Positions 36,367-52,156 of a stretch of DNA of 64,000 bases are shown in pieces. The notes beneath the pieces were generated by a model, which did not search any database, had not been told where the DNA came from, and saw only the letters and a list, made by a program, of their open reading frames with translations. The DNA is from Coleophoma eucalyptorum. Lineage: Eukaryota; Ascomycota; Leotiomycetes; Helotiales; Dermateaceae. The DNA lies in assembly GCA_026120035.1 (NCBI GenBank), contig JALRME010000013.1:124001-188000 (forward strand), given 5' to 3'. Made by a program: the position numbers and the translations under genes. Every line of letters begins with the position of its first letter. Position 1 is the first letter of the stretch.

Positions 36367-36876
36367 ATGGGCGACCGGCAGGAGGTCTCGTGCCCAACAC
36401 TCCCTCTTCCATTGACAGATGAACGAACTGTCTTTGGCCGTCAGGGCTGTACTGTCTATGGTTACCCTTCTACTGGTGGGGTTCTTATTAAAGAAGCTAA
36501 CCTTCTGGATATGCTTTTTCTATCACTCCCTCGCTCACAGGTTTCGCTACGTTCACCTAGTACCGACGAAGAAGATAGATTTTGTTATCGTATGCGACAG
36601 ACAGGTGCAACATTGTGGCCGAGTAAGCAATATTGGTTCGAAGTACTAGTAGAAATGGAGGAGGCCACGGAGGAAGAAAAAAAAGTACTAGTATTTGGTT
36701 GGCCGGCAGATGGAGTAGGTGTATGGGTATTGAGGTTTGCAAATATGAGGCAAGCACCGGGAGATTTTGGGAGAATAAATTTAGCGATGAATATGGAGGA
36801 GAAGATACAGATCATGAGAGAGTTTGGTGCTGCCTTTGTTGAAAATATTACAAATGTAGAAGAACTTTTGCGATAG
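36367..36876 (+). CDS. Unrecognised small protein
   Basis: 169 aa from MGDRQEVSCPTLPLPL; I do not recognise a family. It has a compact mixed composition with GCTVYGYPSTGGVLIKEANL, a short acidic region (EEATEEEKKV), and alternating hydrophobic strands (VLVFGWPADGVGVWVLRFA), so it looks folded and soluble. An in-frame upstream ATG at 36247 would add 40 residues with a strongly hydrophobic stretch (RILIAIISSFLLKTISYLL) that could act as a signal anchor; the internal Met has a better context (GAAATGG). It lies in AT-rich DNA, with no neighbour in obvious functional relation. Confidence 0.6.
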   Translation: MGDRQEVSCPTLPLPLTDERTVFGRQGCTVYGYPSTGGVLIKEANLLDMLFLSLPRSQVSLRSPSTDEEDRFCYRMRQTGATLWPSKQYWFEVLVEMEEATEEEKKVLVFGWPADGVGVWVLRFANMRQAPGDFGRINLAMNMEEKIQIMREFGAAFVENITNVEELLR

Positions 36877-38798
36877 CAGATAGCTAAATAGGTTTTGAGG
36901 CCTACTAGTCTTGAAATAGGTACTTGTGGAGAGCACTCGGACGAAAGAATGTAACTCACCGTGAACTAAGGCGGTGGATTGTCGAAGTGTAAGTTGTCCT
37001 GATAAAATCAAGCAGCAAATTCAAATGCTCTAGGATAGAAGGGTCCAGGGTTAGATCCGACAGGTAATGGTCGAGGAGATCCCTGATTTGTTTTTATGAA
37101 TGCGATGATTTAAATCACGCCAGCCCCACAGATGTGCTCATAAACACTTGTAAGCATGGGCGAGGATTCTATCTAAAGAAATAGAATCGTTCCACTTTGC
37201 AATTCATGTGCTTAGGCTGCACCAGCTGCTGGAGTAGTCTCGGAAATTGATCAAAGAGTGACAAGGCTTTAAGGGGATAATGAGGAATGATGAGAAACGC
37301 CACAGCTAGTTTCTGCCTCGGTTTATTGCTAATTGTCTTTCAATCTTGATTAGGCACAAACCAGCTGATCACAGCTAGGAAAGGCATATCCATGATTCAA
37401 GTCACCGCTTGGAAGTCGCAGTAGTCAAAGATTAGATAAGATGCAACCTGCTCGCTTCCCCACCAAAGCGGAGATAGATCGTCCATAGAGGGCTTGCCGA
37501 GGACTCCGTTGTTCCTCCGTACCTATACGCCTGCTCGTTCGGTACATATCGTCAACATAGTCACAGAAACTAAACTATTGAAAATGAGCAACCTGGATGG
37601 ATGTAATTCCGATCAGATCGAAGCCAATAGGAGGAGGGATCACGAGGGTTGAAGTAAGCCGCACCCGCAGGTTGCATGGCCAAAAGCACACTTGCTCTAG
37701 GGGGACGAAGCGGGAGTGGCGTCGAGTTTACGAGAAACGTGCCTTTCGAAACTATCCATACGATGTACCAACTGATAAAGCAGGAGAAAGCTCGGGATTG
37801 TACAATCCTTGGTACTCCTAGTGTATTCGGGTTGAGAATACTTCGTCATTGTACAATGCTGGTGACGAATCAAGCCATACATGTAAGGACCCCCGCAGTT
37901 GCAAGTACGGCAGATGGTAGAAAGAAGCTTTGCGTGCAGCAATCAAGCTTTTTTAGCCGGTGGAAATGGCATGGCCCGGGAGTTTTACTGGAGACCGTTG
38001 TCGTCTGTGTACAGGACTTCTAGAGGACTGCACACTGAGCTGTCAAATGATTGGCTTTGGCGCTGTTGTGCTTACCCTACTTCCCAATCAAGCAACCAGC
38101 GCTAATTTCTGCACTTGATGTCCACCGGTCTGAAGTTCAGAGAATCTGCATTCTCGAGTAGTTTCTCATGGAGCGACCTGCGCTGCATTATAATGATGCA
38201 TCCCTATTGCATTGTTAGGTGGGAAAGGAGATCTGATAACTACAAGGGCTTTGCAGCAATGGCTTTGATATCGGATAAACATCAATCAAGCGAGTGCTTG
38301 GGCGCTTAACGCCCCGACTTCATTTTCTTCTTAACAGCTCGTCTTTGCCGAGAGATGCAGTGATTCGCAAGCATAGAAACCCCAAAGGTCACACGCTCTA
38401 AGGTAGTTCCTGGGAGGATCTTTGTTTCCAAGGAAGTTTCCCCGCGAATTCTAGCATTGCTCGGAGACGCAGCTCGGTACATCGCCCTTTCCCCCTCCGA
38501 GTTCCCTCTATAGGCAAGATCAAATATGCAGAAGCACCTAGCTCCAAAACGTGCTGGACACTTATTCAGTAACATGATCTCATGCTGCCATCACTTCTTA
38601 CATGTGCAGCTAAGAACCCTTGTCGAGCCTCAGAGCATTACCTTTGGCTACTAGCCATAGTCCACAGCAAGATCATTGGCCCGGTGGTTGAGAGCAATGG
38701 GTGCTTATAAGCATACAAGTATAAGTACGCTCTTTCAGAAACTTGAAATAGTCACCCGTGCAATCCACTTACTTCATCTTCTTCCCTCGATAACCACA
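36877..38798. other. Gene-free region, promoter side of oxalate decarboxylase
   Basis: About 1.9 kb with no credible gene. Small frames at 37597-38105 overlap in several phases and lack domains. The final 200 bp hold the leader of the oxalate decarboxylase gene. Confidence 0.45.
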
Positions 38799-40468
38799 AT
38801 GCCTCGACGCCCCAGCTCCCTCTATATTTCCTTTCTTACATCCATTCTTCCAACTGTCTTGGCTCTTCCAGCTCCACAATTGAGCTATGGAGAAAACTCA
38901 GGGCCAGTGGGAGGTGTCAATCCAGCAGCCCTCCCAACCTTATCTGCACCCTCCGGATCTCTATATGGCAATGAACAATTGTTGGGGGAGGCAGCACGGC
39001 CTTCACCAGTCTCTGGTGGTGATTCAGCTGTTGTAACCAACTACCCCCTTGTTGATGGACAACTGGCAGACAGTAAACTTGGTCTCTACCTCGACTTCAA
39101 CAGTGTCAAGGACCCGCAGCCGATTAGAGGCACATTAGGACAAACAGATCCTGGCCCAAGTAAGTCAATCTATACTGCGGAAGCTTCAGAAAACTTACCC
39201 CTTTACCTTAGGAGATTTCGCGTACGAAAGATTGAATCCTGATCGATACGCTCCACCTGGGACCGATTCTGGCTCGATACCCAATGCTATGTGGCCATTG
39301 GCGCTCAGTAGCAACCGCTTGGGCTCGGGCAAAACCTCAGGATGGGCAAGACAACAGAATATAGCACAATTGCCTGCCGCGACGGAGATGGCAGGTGTAG
39401 ACATGCGTCTTGCGCCAAACGCATACAGGGAACTACATTGGCACACTGCGGCGGAGTGGAGTCTGATACTCAAAGGGTGTGTACGACTTTCAGCGGTGAA
39501 TGAGAACGGCGAGTCGTTCATTGATGATGTCTGCGCCGGCGATGTGTGGTTCTTTCCAGCCGGCGTACCTCACTCAATACAGGCTCTTGACGAGGGGGCT
39601 GAATTTCTCCTGGTCTTTGACAATGGCGCTTTTAATGAGGATGGAACATTCCTTGTTTCTGAGATGTTCTTGAGAAATCCACAGGCTGTCCTTTCCAAGA
39701 ATCTAGAGACTCCTGTCTCAGCACTGGCCAATTTGCCTCCGGATGAGTTATATGTAAGTCAATAAATACATGGCCCTCCAAAATGAGCTCGGCTAATCCA
39801 TGAGCCTTCAGATCTTCAATGGTACACCAGCACCAGCAAACATCTCTGAGCAGAATATAACTTCGTCTGCTGGCATCCTTCCAGTGGACCAATCCTATAC
39901 CTACCACTTCTCGCAACAACAACCTTATACCGTGCCTGGAGGTTCGGTGAAGATTATCGACTCCACCACCTTCCCAGTTGCAGCCAACTTCGCAGCAGCA
40001 CTGGTTACGATCGAACCCGGTGCAATGCGTGAGCTTCACTGGCATCTCGCCTCAGATGAGTGGAACTATGTGCTACAAGGCTCTGCACGTATAACCATCT
40101 ACCTTGCTCCTGACGCATCGCAAACATTTGACTACACTGCTGGCGATGTTGGCTACATCCCAGCCGCGAACAGTCACTACATTGAGAACACTGGCACGGA
40201 AGATGTGATCTTCCTCGAGGTCTTGCAGGCCCCTAAGTTTACGGATATCAGTGTGGCTCAGTGGCTAGCTTTGACGCCGAAGCAGGTCGTGCAGGATACA
40301 CTGCATCTTCCCGATGAGACGCTGGCTGGTCTACCGAAAGAGAAAACGTATCTGAAGCCTGGGAACCGAAACCTCACTGCCCTGGCGGCTGACCCGAATG
40401 GGACTGCGGCGTATGAAGAGGGCACACCGGGAGCAACGAAGAAAAGAGCAATTGAATTTCAAACGTAG
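38799..40468 (+). CDS. Secreted bicupin oxalate decarboxylase
   Basis: Three exons, 38799-39159, 39212-39753 and 39812-40468, giving 519 aa. Signal peptide MPRRPSSLYISFLTSILPTVLA, then two cupin domains. Domain 1 has ELHWHTAAEWSLILKG and later GVPHSI, giving the His-x-His...Glu...His Mn site. Domain 2 has ELHWHLASDEWNYVLQG and ANSHYIE, giving the second site. The lid region after domain 1 reads DNGAFNEDGTF, keeping the Glu that decarboxylases need (SENST in the Bacillus enzyme) although neighbours differ. The reaction is oxalate to formate and CO2, used by fungi to control oxalic acid and pH. It is convergent with the ALDH gene. A dicupin oxalate oxidase is the alternative. Confidence 0.9.
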
Positions 40469-41794
40469 ATAGAGACATTCTTGCTGATCGGGCCAAGCTT
40501 GAATAGACCTTGTCGCTTAACGAGGAAGGATATCAGCAAAGGCATCGTCTATGCCAGAATATCTTTAATCTGTTTCACTAGTAGAGATATGCGGATGGGG
40601 AAATGAAATGTATGACTTTGAAAAACACTCCAGAGCCCCGTTATTTCCTTATACAAGCAACCCTCTGCAACTGCTTGCAATCTTAACTTGTTATTGAGTC
40701 CGCGTTCAGAAAGCCCTAAGGTTTAACGAAGTAAACCCACCAGATCTATCACATTCGTTCGCCCAAAGGGCCCCGGCATTGTCATTAAAACCTTTTGCAA
40801 GGCCAAACACTATATAACTTGAGATCGAATTCTTCCATCTGTCCATGGTACACACTGTTACCTGCCCAGAGACAATGGGTACCAAGCAAAGCAAGGCAAT
40901 CTCCTCCACATCACCCAGATGACCACCCTCAGGTAAAAGAATCATCAAATAAAAAACTACCAAGTCCTTAGCACACCACCTTTTGGGCGGGGGGTGGAAT
41001 CAAATCCCCAATTAAACTCTCTCTCAAAAAACATGACGTCCCTACGTTGCAGCCAATCCGGGCTCTATACCCTTGGCACCGTTGCTTTTCCGTCTCCTCG
41101 CGTCTCTCCGAGGAGATGTATCGCCTAATTGGAGCGAGCGAGCGATCTCCTCGCCAGAACCCACGCAAACCCACCCCCGCCCTTCTTCTCCTCTTCCTTT
41201 CTCCTTCTTTCTCCCCTCTCTCGTCTCTTCCCCGCTCCCGGAGATTTTTATAAAAGCATAGACGCTGAATTGGGTTGGCTGGCTGGCTGGTTGCGCTGGG
41301 CTGACTGGCGTTTAGTGACTGCCCCCCGCAGCGGAGGTGGCTTGGGAGGCGCGGCCGTCCAATCAATGGGAATAGAGCAAGGTGGAGTGCAGAGGGACTT
41401 ATGGCGACAATCAAATACTTACTTGACTTTGATCAGAAAACCTTGTGCCGTCCGTGGAGCTCTCCGAAACTTGCGACGTGCAACAAAGTGAAGGGAGTGG
41501 GTATGTGAGCTTGTGGTAATACGGAGACGAGTTGGGATTGGTGCCGAACAAGAAAGAATTTCCTAATGGTTTCCATGAGTCCCTCGGAGATGTTTGGAGA
41601 AGTAGATTCATTCCTAGGGTGCACTCTTCTCTATCCTTGCCACAGCTTACACCTGAGATTATGCCTCCTTCACTAGCCAGAATAGAAGAAGTCCCAGAAC
41701 TCCCAAATATACATATCCACCCTATTACGTGGCTGTCGAAAAGTGAACGGCATTTAAGTATGATACAAAATCGACATAAGCACGCTAAACGAGC
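40469..41794. other. Convergent intergenic region, oxalate decarboxylase / ALDH
   Basis: About 1.3 kb. It contains C/T-rich DNA (41070-41240) with a TATAAAAG-type sequence near 41249, but no frame with a domain. The nearby 41129-41491 frame looks like chance. No gene called. Confidence 0.45.
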
Positions 41795-43454
41795 TCATCT
41801 CAAATATTTTGGCAATCCTCCGTTACCTTGACCCAAATACTTATTAGTAGTAACCGCAACCACAGCCAACAAAACCCACCTCAAAACACTCCCCTTCGTT
41901 TCGCTGGCACCCAATCCCAACACGAAACTGACCCAGTATCCTACTCCTTTAGCAACCTTTCCATTTCTGTCAAAGTTTGGCTTCAGCTCCTGCATCCTGC
42001 GTGCCTGCTTGATCTTGCCAAAGTATGGTGGATAGCGAACACTGAGCAGACTTTCCATCCAGTTAGGGGTGGTGGTTACTGCACGACGATGCGTGAATGT
42101 TTCAAAGGATGCTCTTCCACGATAAGCACCTTGTCCGGAATCACCGACACCACCGAACTGAAGAGTTTGAATGGAGGCATGGAAAAAGGAATCGTTGATG
42201 GAAGCTCCTCCAGAGAGCACTTCGTTGAGGACTATCACAAGTTAATTTTTGGTCATGTGAGGCATTTAGCAGTAACTTACTTCTTGCTGTCTCCGCTTTG
42301 GTTCCAAAGCCATACAGGGCCAGAGGTGTTGCGTGAACTGTGTTTGCAACCTGAATGGCCTCATCGAGATTCTCCACTGGATAAATAGGCATTAAAGGCC
42401 CAAAGGACTCATCCTTGATCATGGAATCATTAATGTCATCAACTTGAACGACAGTCAGCTCGATGTAGTTGGTAGCTTCGTCCATCTCTCCTCCAATGAG
42501 GATCTTGCCCTTAGATTCATCCACCATCTTCTTGATGCGCAAGAATTGTCGATTATTTACGATACGACCAAAATCTGGGCTTGATTTCATGCCCTTTGGA
42601 TAGAATTCCTTCCAGGCCAGCTTCAACTCCTCAACAAACACCGGAAAGACCTCCTTGTCAACTAAGGTATAATTGTGACTGATGCAAACTTGACCAGCGT
42701 TGAGGGACTTTCCCCACAACAATCTACGAGCAGCAAGATGGATATTGGCATGCTTGGTGATAATGGCTGGGTTTCGTCCTCCGAGCTCAAGAGTAACTGG
42801 AGTTAGAGTCTCGGCAGCCTTCTTGGAAATAATTCTTGCCACCCTGTCATTGCCGGTATAAAAGATCTTAGCCCACTTCTCATTGAGCAATGCGGTAGTC
42901 TCGGGAATTTCCCCGTTGATGACTACATAGGCATCAGGATCGAGTGACTCCTCCACAATCTTCTTCATTACCATAGCACAATATGGAGATCCCTCGGACG
43001 GCTTCAAGACAGCTGTACATCCTGCCGCAATGGCACCGATCAATGGGCCAAGAGCAAGATTGTACGGGAAATTGTAGGCCCCGATGATAAGGACAGCTCC
43101 CAATGGCTCCTTTCTGATATGAGGTGCGACAAAAGAATTGGTCAATGGAATATCAGGGGCTTTCTCTTCCTTCATCCATTCGGCCAGATTCTTAGAGGCG
43201 AAGACGGCGTCATTCTTGCACCAGTCTAGCTCAGTGTAAACGACTTCAAGCTCCGGCTTTCCTAGATCAAGTCTGCATGATTCTATCACAAGCTCTGCGT
43301 TGTCCACCAATGCCCAGTATAGCTTTCGAAGCTGCTGAAGTCGGTATTCAATGGGTTTCGTCTTCTGCGAAGCGAAGGTCGCCTGGAGACGAGCCACGGT
43401 CTCTGGGATGGTGTCAATGCTCGTTGACGTGAACTCGGCTATCTTGGGAGCCAT
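41795..43454 (-). CDS. Aldehyde dehydrogenase, class 3 type with C-terminal membrane anchor
   Basis: Two exons, 42281-43454 and 41795-42231, giving 536 aa; the 49-nt intron joins KAETAR to ILNEVLSGG. The ALDH fold is clear: IIGAYNFPYNLALGPLIGAI, the Glu of VTLELGGRNPAI, and the nucleophilic Cys in NAGQVCIS. After the ALDH body a basic stretch (KIKQARRM, PNFDRNGK) is followed by a hydrophobic tail (about residues 495-520), indicating a tail-anchored enzyme like fatty aldehyde dehydrogenase (yeast Hfd1, human ALDH3A2). The substrate is likely a long-chain aldehyde. The ATG at 43454 is used; the frame continues upstream only with a TTG. A TATA-like sequence sits about 105 bp upstream. Confidence 0.92.
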
Positions 43455-43555
43455 TGTTGCAGGATTCGACCAGGTAGCTAGCAAAGGTTAGCAGAGCGTC
43501 TTCGGATAAGATCAGAGGATGTACGGAGTGGCCTAATAGAGAGGATTTACGTTGG

Positions 43556-43566
43556 TTATATATATC
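43556..43566 (-). promoter_or_regulatory. TATA-like box of ALDH gene
   Basis: On the minus strand the sequence reads GGGATATATATAACC; TATATATAA lies about 105 bp before the ALDH ATG. Function inferred from position. Confidence 0.4.
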
Positions 43567-43789
43567 CCGAGGCTAAGCAGGAGTCAGGTAAGGATCAAGT
43601 TCCTGCAGATTGAAGCCGCTCGAAGATAGCGAAAGGGCTGAAACGGGAAACGGCAGGAGCTACTTGGATGGGTATGAGTCGGGAGGCCTCGGACGGTTGA
43701 AGTAGTCAGTGGAAATTTCACCAGGAGCAGTGGATATTGATGATGGACGAGCGAGAGGCCAGGGCCAGAAGAGAGAGGGTGGAGGCTAA

Positions 43790-43825
43790 GGGGAGGTCGA
43801 CGGGGAGGTCGACGGAGAGGTTAAG
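43790..43825. repeat. 12-bp tandem repeat GGGGAGGTCGAC
   Basis: Two perfect copies (43790-43801, 43802-43813) followed by a diverged third (GGAGAGGTTAAG). It lies about 340 bp upstream of the ALDH start, within its likely promoter. Confidence 0.8.
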
Positions 43826-45722
43826 AGGTCTTTCAAGAGGCCTTTCCCCACACTTTTTGGAAAGCACCGAGGTCTGGCTTTGGATTTGTCGTTGTCGCAT
43901 CATGTCACGGCTGGTACCCTTCTCGCCTCTGCCCAGCGTACGTTCGTACCACCAGTCTACGCTAAAGCGCCGTTTATGCCCCTGCCCTCCGGAGGCCCCT
44001 CGGCTGTTCACATGCACCAAAGGGTCCAGTTCCACACTTGACTGCAAGCCATCCATGTCGCCGTGATGGAGTGTACATGGCCTGGACTGAAACTAGGACA
44101 CCGCAGCTTGAATAGGAGACTCACTTTCTTCCTCTGGCGCTGCCCCCGGTCCAATGAGCTGACGTGGTTGGTGGCCGCGATCTTCAAGAAAGACTTCCCT
44201 CGTGTACTGTCATTCCTGTATCTGCAGACAAGGTATCCATCCGATCAGCAAGAGCAATACGCCGGGCCGATCGTTATTTGAGTGAATGATACCATATTGA
44301 GAAAATAGATCCTGGTGCTGTCTGTGTTGGACCTGTGCAAAAAAAGCTCTCTTCTAGCAGCCACCCTAAACCGCGCGCATCTTTCGTTATCTAGTGGCAC
44401 ATAGTGACAAAGTAGAGGAACTCTGCTAGTGTCGAGTTTTACCCCTCCTCCACCTCGAATGCTTCCTGTGCCTTGTACAAAGGCAATAATGGCATCGGAT
44501 GGTTCTGAAAATGGAGGGGCATTCACTTTGAAGATTTGAGCAAGGTTTTACCTACAGCAGAGCCTCGGCATCACGGGGTGTGAGATGTTTATCTGGCAGC
44601 TGCACAGGAAGTGACGCAGTTAACCTTAAAAAAAAGGCCCCATCTTTGGGAGAGAGACTATACGAACGAGTAAATTTCATGAAAGGGTCTAAGTGCGATA
44701 TATACGCCAATCATCTACTTTCATTCCTTTCTATGACATCCTATGAAAGGTAGGATTCCATCAGCTAGACCTATACTCCATTCACCACCCAATTCATATA
44801 TCCCAATCCCGTCTTTACATTATCACCTCCCTGTCTCTGCTATCTGCCACCCTCCCCTTCAAGCACAAGTTGTTGTAGTCTTGGAGAAAGTAAAAAATCA
44901 GTATGGACTTAACCTAACTCAAGAGCGGAGGGATTACGAGGGGCAGGAAAATCTAGATGAGAAATAAGTTGTAGTGAAGTTCCATCGTACCATCTGGTCG
45001 TCAACGTAGTAATGTATAGGCAAAGACCTTAGAGCTTACTGTACGCATCCGGTTCCATCAAAGCTGTCCCGGCTTCTCATATGGACCCCCCTATTATTAT
45101 CGCTATTTAAACAGCTTCGTGACTTGATGCGTACCTTAACACTTTATAAGAACATATGCCTTCGAGCATGTTAAAAAGATGATAGGACGTCAGACATTGA
45201 GTCAACCCATCCCTCAACGTCATGATCTTGCGACATCTAATAGTCTGCTGCCATGTCTCTTCCACAGCCGAATATACTATCCTTTCCTTCTTGATCAACA
45301 CACGCCAGAGAATCTTCAACAGAGAATGCGAGATATCGAGCTTGTTAATTATAGTGTCTAGGTCTACGGGTTAGTGGCCTTGCATTTTATCTCACAAGAA
45401 TCCTATTCAAAATCCTTCTCATCTTGGTCCCTTGCGAACTCAAGAATTGCGAACCTCCATGACAAACAGAGAACAGCCATCAGATACATAAGGAGGTGCA
45501 GTATTTTCATATTGAGGGTCCACTTGTGATCATGGGAAAAAATCAAATCAATCTTTCATTTCGCATTTCAGAAATTCGCCTTTCTCTCGCGCTTCATCGC
45601 TTGGTAGTTATCCAGACATAAAAAGTTGTATAGTCGTTGAGAAAATGATTCAAAAAAAGGCATCACCTAAACCCCATGAGATAGCCACCGTTTCAACTGT
45701 CAGAGCTGTTGCAAAATCCAAT

Positions 45723-47167
<1,445 letters not shown>

Positions 47168-48238
47168 GATGATAACGCTGTTGATGATGAAATAGTAGCC
47201 GAGGACTGTGAACTGCAGAGCAAGCGGTCAAAAAGATGCGACCAGGAGGGGCCTTTATAAGCTGGAGCAAAGCTGTAGCCGGCGTCTGGATGCTATTGCT
47301 GGACGTCGTTGGATCTCGTAGCCGCGCGCAAAGGGAGTTCTTAAGTCGACGCCGTAGAGGAACCTGCAGGATGACGGGTCAGGCAATAGGCGGCGACAAT
47401 GGGACGACAAAAGGACAAAGATCGGATGCAGACGATCCCAATGTATTCACGGACCTAACTTCTGCGCTGAACGAAAGATGTTTGCTGAGGAAGAGAAAAA
47501 CAATGTCTTTTGGCAGACAGATAAGTGTGCATGTAAGCCCTTAAAGATGACTGACTGACTGACTACTCGAGCGAACGAACCAAAGCAAGCAAGCTCTTGT
47601 GAGGGGAAATACAAAGGCACGGAGGGGCTGTCGTTAGCGAGAGTGCGGGAGCTTGATAAGGCTGAAAAGGGGAGGACAGATTGTGTGAGAAGCTGAGCTG
47701 AGCCACGAAAAAGACGTTGGATCTGCTCACCAATCTTCGAAGGAGGACAGATTGATCCTTACCGGGTTGCAGAGTCCATCCTCCATATGGCAAATCCACA
47801 ATGACGCCAAAATTGGCTCGCAATTGTATCATTGGAGTGGACTTGTGAGGCGAAGCAGTTCTATTCGTGAACCGGCGCTTAGGCGAGTGAAGTGACGGCA
47901 ACCGCTCTACAATAGGAACACGCCAAGCTACGAATCATTACACGCAGCGTCTGCGCCTGACAGTCCAGCCAGACCTGAACGAGCTAGCCTTAACCCCAGC
48001 TCGTCTTTTCTGATCAAAATATTCAATGGAAAGTACATAGCATGACGTCCTCCAACAAGCAAAGCCAGAAAGTGCGTCTTCGTTTTACTATACACACTCT
48101 GCCATGCGAGTGAAGCGGAGTATTAGTTACAATGTTTTGTACAGTCTGCCGACTGCACCTCTCCCTATTCGTATCAGCCTCATATCTCAAATACTCAAAA
48201 AATCTCCCCGCGGTATAAAGAAGCTCCCCTCGCCCGGC
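47168..48238. promoter_or_regulatory. MAP kinase promoter region / 3' flank of TOM70
   Basis: About 1.1 kb containing the MAP kinase promoter and leader and the 3' end of TOM70. A TGACTGACTGACTACT run lies at 47549-47564. A frame at 47563-47901 (-) has no domain and is probably chance. No other gene. Confidence 0.45.
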
Positions 48239-50280
<2,042 letters not shown>

Positions 50281-51260
50281 GGGGAACGAAGGCGCTATGA
50301 ATGAAAGAACAAGAAATGCAGATTAGAAAGGCCAATGAAATGAGCAGTCGATGGACGAGGTTTGTGTGTTGGGCACGTTGATGGAAGTTAACTTCACTGC
50401 GAGGTCGAGTTAAGAGCTCTCAGAAATTATCAGTCGAGTAGCACAGCACAGGTCGGAACCGATGACCGAATGGTTTGCGCTAGCTCGGGATTTATATGGG
50501 GCTTGTAAATATCGTCCTTTTAGTCAGCTGTTGTTCACTTTGCTGTTTCTTCTCGACTTCATAACCGTTTCCAATCCTGTGTTCTTGTAGCAACGGGAAT
50601 CCTCAGTTGTTTCTTGGACCCACCTTATCTGCCCGTCTATTTCGCTGGATATACTCGTAGGCAAAAAGGTGTAAGTTGCCCCCAATTCAAACGATTTACA
50701 CGTGACATCTATTCTCAACAATTTTCTTTGTAGTAACAAATTACTTGAAGTAAGATCTCGGGGATTTATCTATTACTGCAGTAAGACATGTTCGAGCTAG
50801 AATTTTTGCTGTGCATAGATTGTTTTCCACTTTGTTCCTGCTCCGATGACAAGGCCCTCATCTCTATGCTAATCTGGCTTACGGCGAAGCAGTTATTGTC
50901 AGCTCATGCCCAGTTGAGAACATCGTTTTAGTTGAATGGTGTTTACGATCGAGCAATGATCTACAGTTACGTTTTTCCTTAGTATAACAGTGTAACGGTA
51001 TAAGGCAAGTGCAGGCTCAACGTTCTGCCAGGCGAAGCCGATTATGGAGAATTATCAGCGCAATACCCGTGACTCACTGCCTCAAGTATCTTTATAGTAA
51101 TTGATCTCCTCAAGCACGATTAAGACTTAATTCCACAACTGTGCGCTTTCCAGTCCGAATGTTAAGAAGTAAAGGGCATCGCTCTTCTTGTACAGTACTG
51201 CTTTGAAAGGGTACCGCATATGCTGATCTTACCACAGCAGTAGTCGTCTAAAACTCCACG
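50281..51260. promoter_or_regulatory. Divergent region, TOM70 / aminodeoxychorismate-lyase-like
   Basis: About 980 bp holding both promoters. A GTACAGTAC 9-mer at 51190-51198 is identical to one arm of the inverted repeat at 11601-11623. No gene seen. Confidence 0.45.
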
Positions 51261-52156
51261 ATGGCGCCTGATTTTCAGCTCTTCACTTCTCTCCGTTATG
51301 ATCCAATCCTGCTTTCAAGTTCACTGAATACACAATTATCTCCTGGGAAACAGCCTTCTCCGTTCTACATGTTAGAATACCATCGCGACCGCATTCTTCA
51401 AGCAGCAGAACATTTCGGATGGGGTCAAGCAATCGCTGCTCTGGAAGGACCGGAAGGACTTGCAAGACTTGCTAGCAAGCTGGAGGAATACTCCTTTATC
51501 AAGTCCCCAACACCATTTCGCGTGAAGGTACTAGTTACTCACAGTGGCACCATCACGGCAGAAAGCAATGCCACTCCAGCCGTACCCCTAGAGAACTTGT
51601 ACCCAGCTCGCATACCACCACCTCAAACGGCAGCGCCTGCGAAGGTGTCGCCGTTGACAGGGGGTGCTCTGACATTGGGAGACGATGATGCTGTATCTGG
51701 TGATGCTCGAAAGGGCGAGGCATGGAGTATTCTTGCGGACTCGGCAAAGACTACACCTACTTCATGCACCACGTACAAAACTACAAATAGGATTATGTAC
51801 GATACTGCCCGTGAAAGAGTTGGCATCATTGATTTGACTTTGAAGAAAGAAGTTTTGCTCGTGAGTGACCGAGACGAGGCTATCATGGAGGGTAGCATGA
51901 CCAGTGTGTTTTTCTGGAGAAATGGCAAGTGGACTACTCCACCGATATCAAGTGGTGGACAAGCTGGTACTACCAGAAGATGGTTGCTTGAGAAAGGGTA
52001 GGTGAGCAGGCAACCCTAAGATAAGCCAACATACTGACCATAATCAGGCTTTGTGTAGAAGAGGCTGTCAAGGTTGACTCTTTGACAGACGGAGAGGAAT
52101 GCTGGATTAGCAATGGAGTACGTGGAATGAATTGGGGAACAGTAAAACTTTCTTAG
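51261..52156 (+). CDS. PLP-dependent class IV enzyme, aminodeoxychorismate lyase-like
   Basis: Two exons, 51261-51997 and 52048-52156, giving 281 aa. It shows the fold-type IV signature: MLEYHRDRILQAAEHFGW near the N-terminus, the PLP-binding Lys (K173) in TTYKTTNRIMYDTARER, and EAIMEGSMTSVFFWRNGKW then TTRRWLLEKGL. This arrangement fits fungal aminodeoxychorismate lyase (Abz2), which releases pyruvate and makes p-aminobenzoate for folate, and also branched-chain-aminotransferase relatives. Substrate assignment is tentative. The C-terminus ends NWGTVKLS. Confidence 0.8.

Larger units (their letters stand above)
43455..45722. other. Intergenic region, ALDH promoter to MAP kinase 3' end
   Basis: About 2.3 kb. 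Directly upstream of ALDH are its promoter and the 12-bp tandem repeat at 43790-43825. Farther on there are only short frames (44063-44281, 44743-44967, 45107-45319), none with a domain. Nothing else recognised. Confidence 0.45.

Noticed and set aside
47563..47901. 112-aa minus-strand frame in the MAP kinase upstream region
   Set aside because: It lies in the presumed MAP kinase promoter, has no domain and no splice link to the kinase frame.
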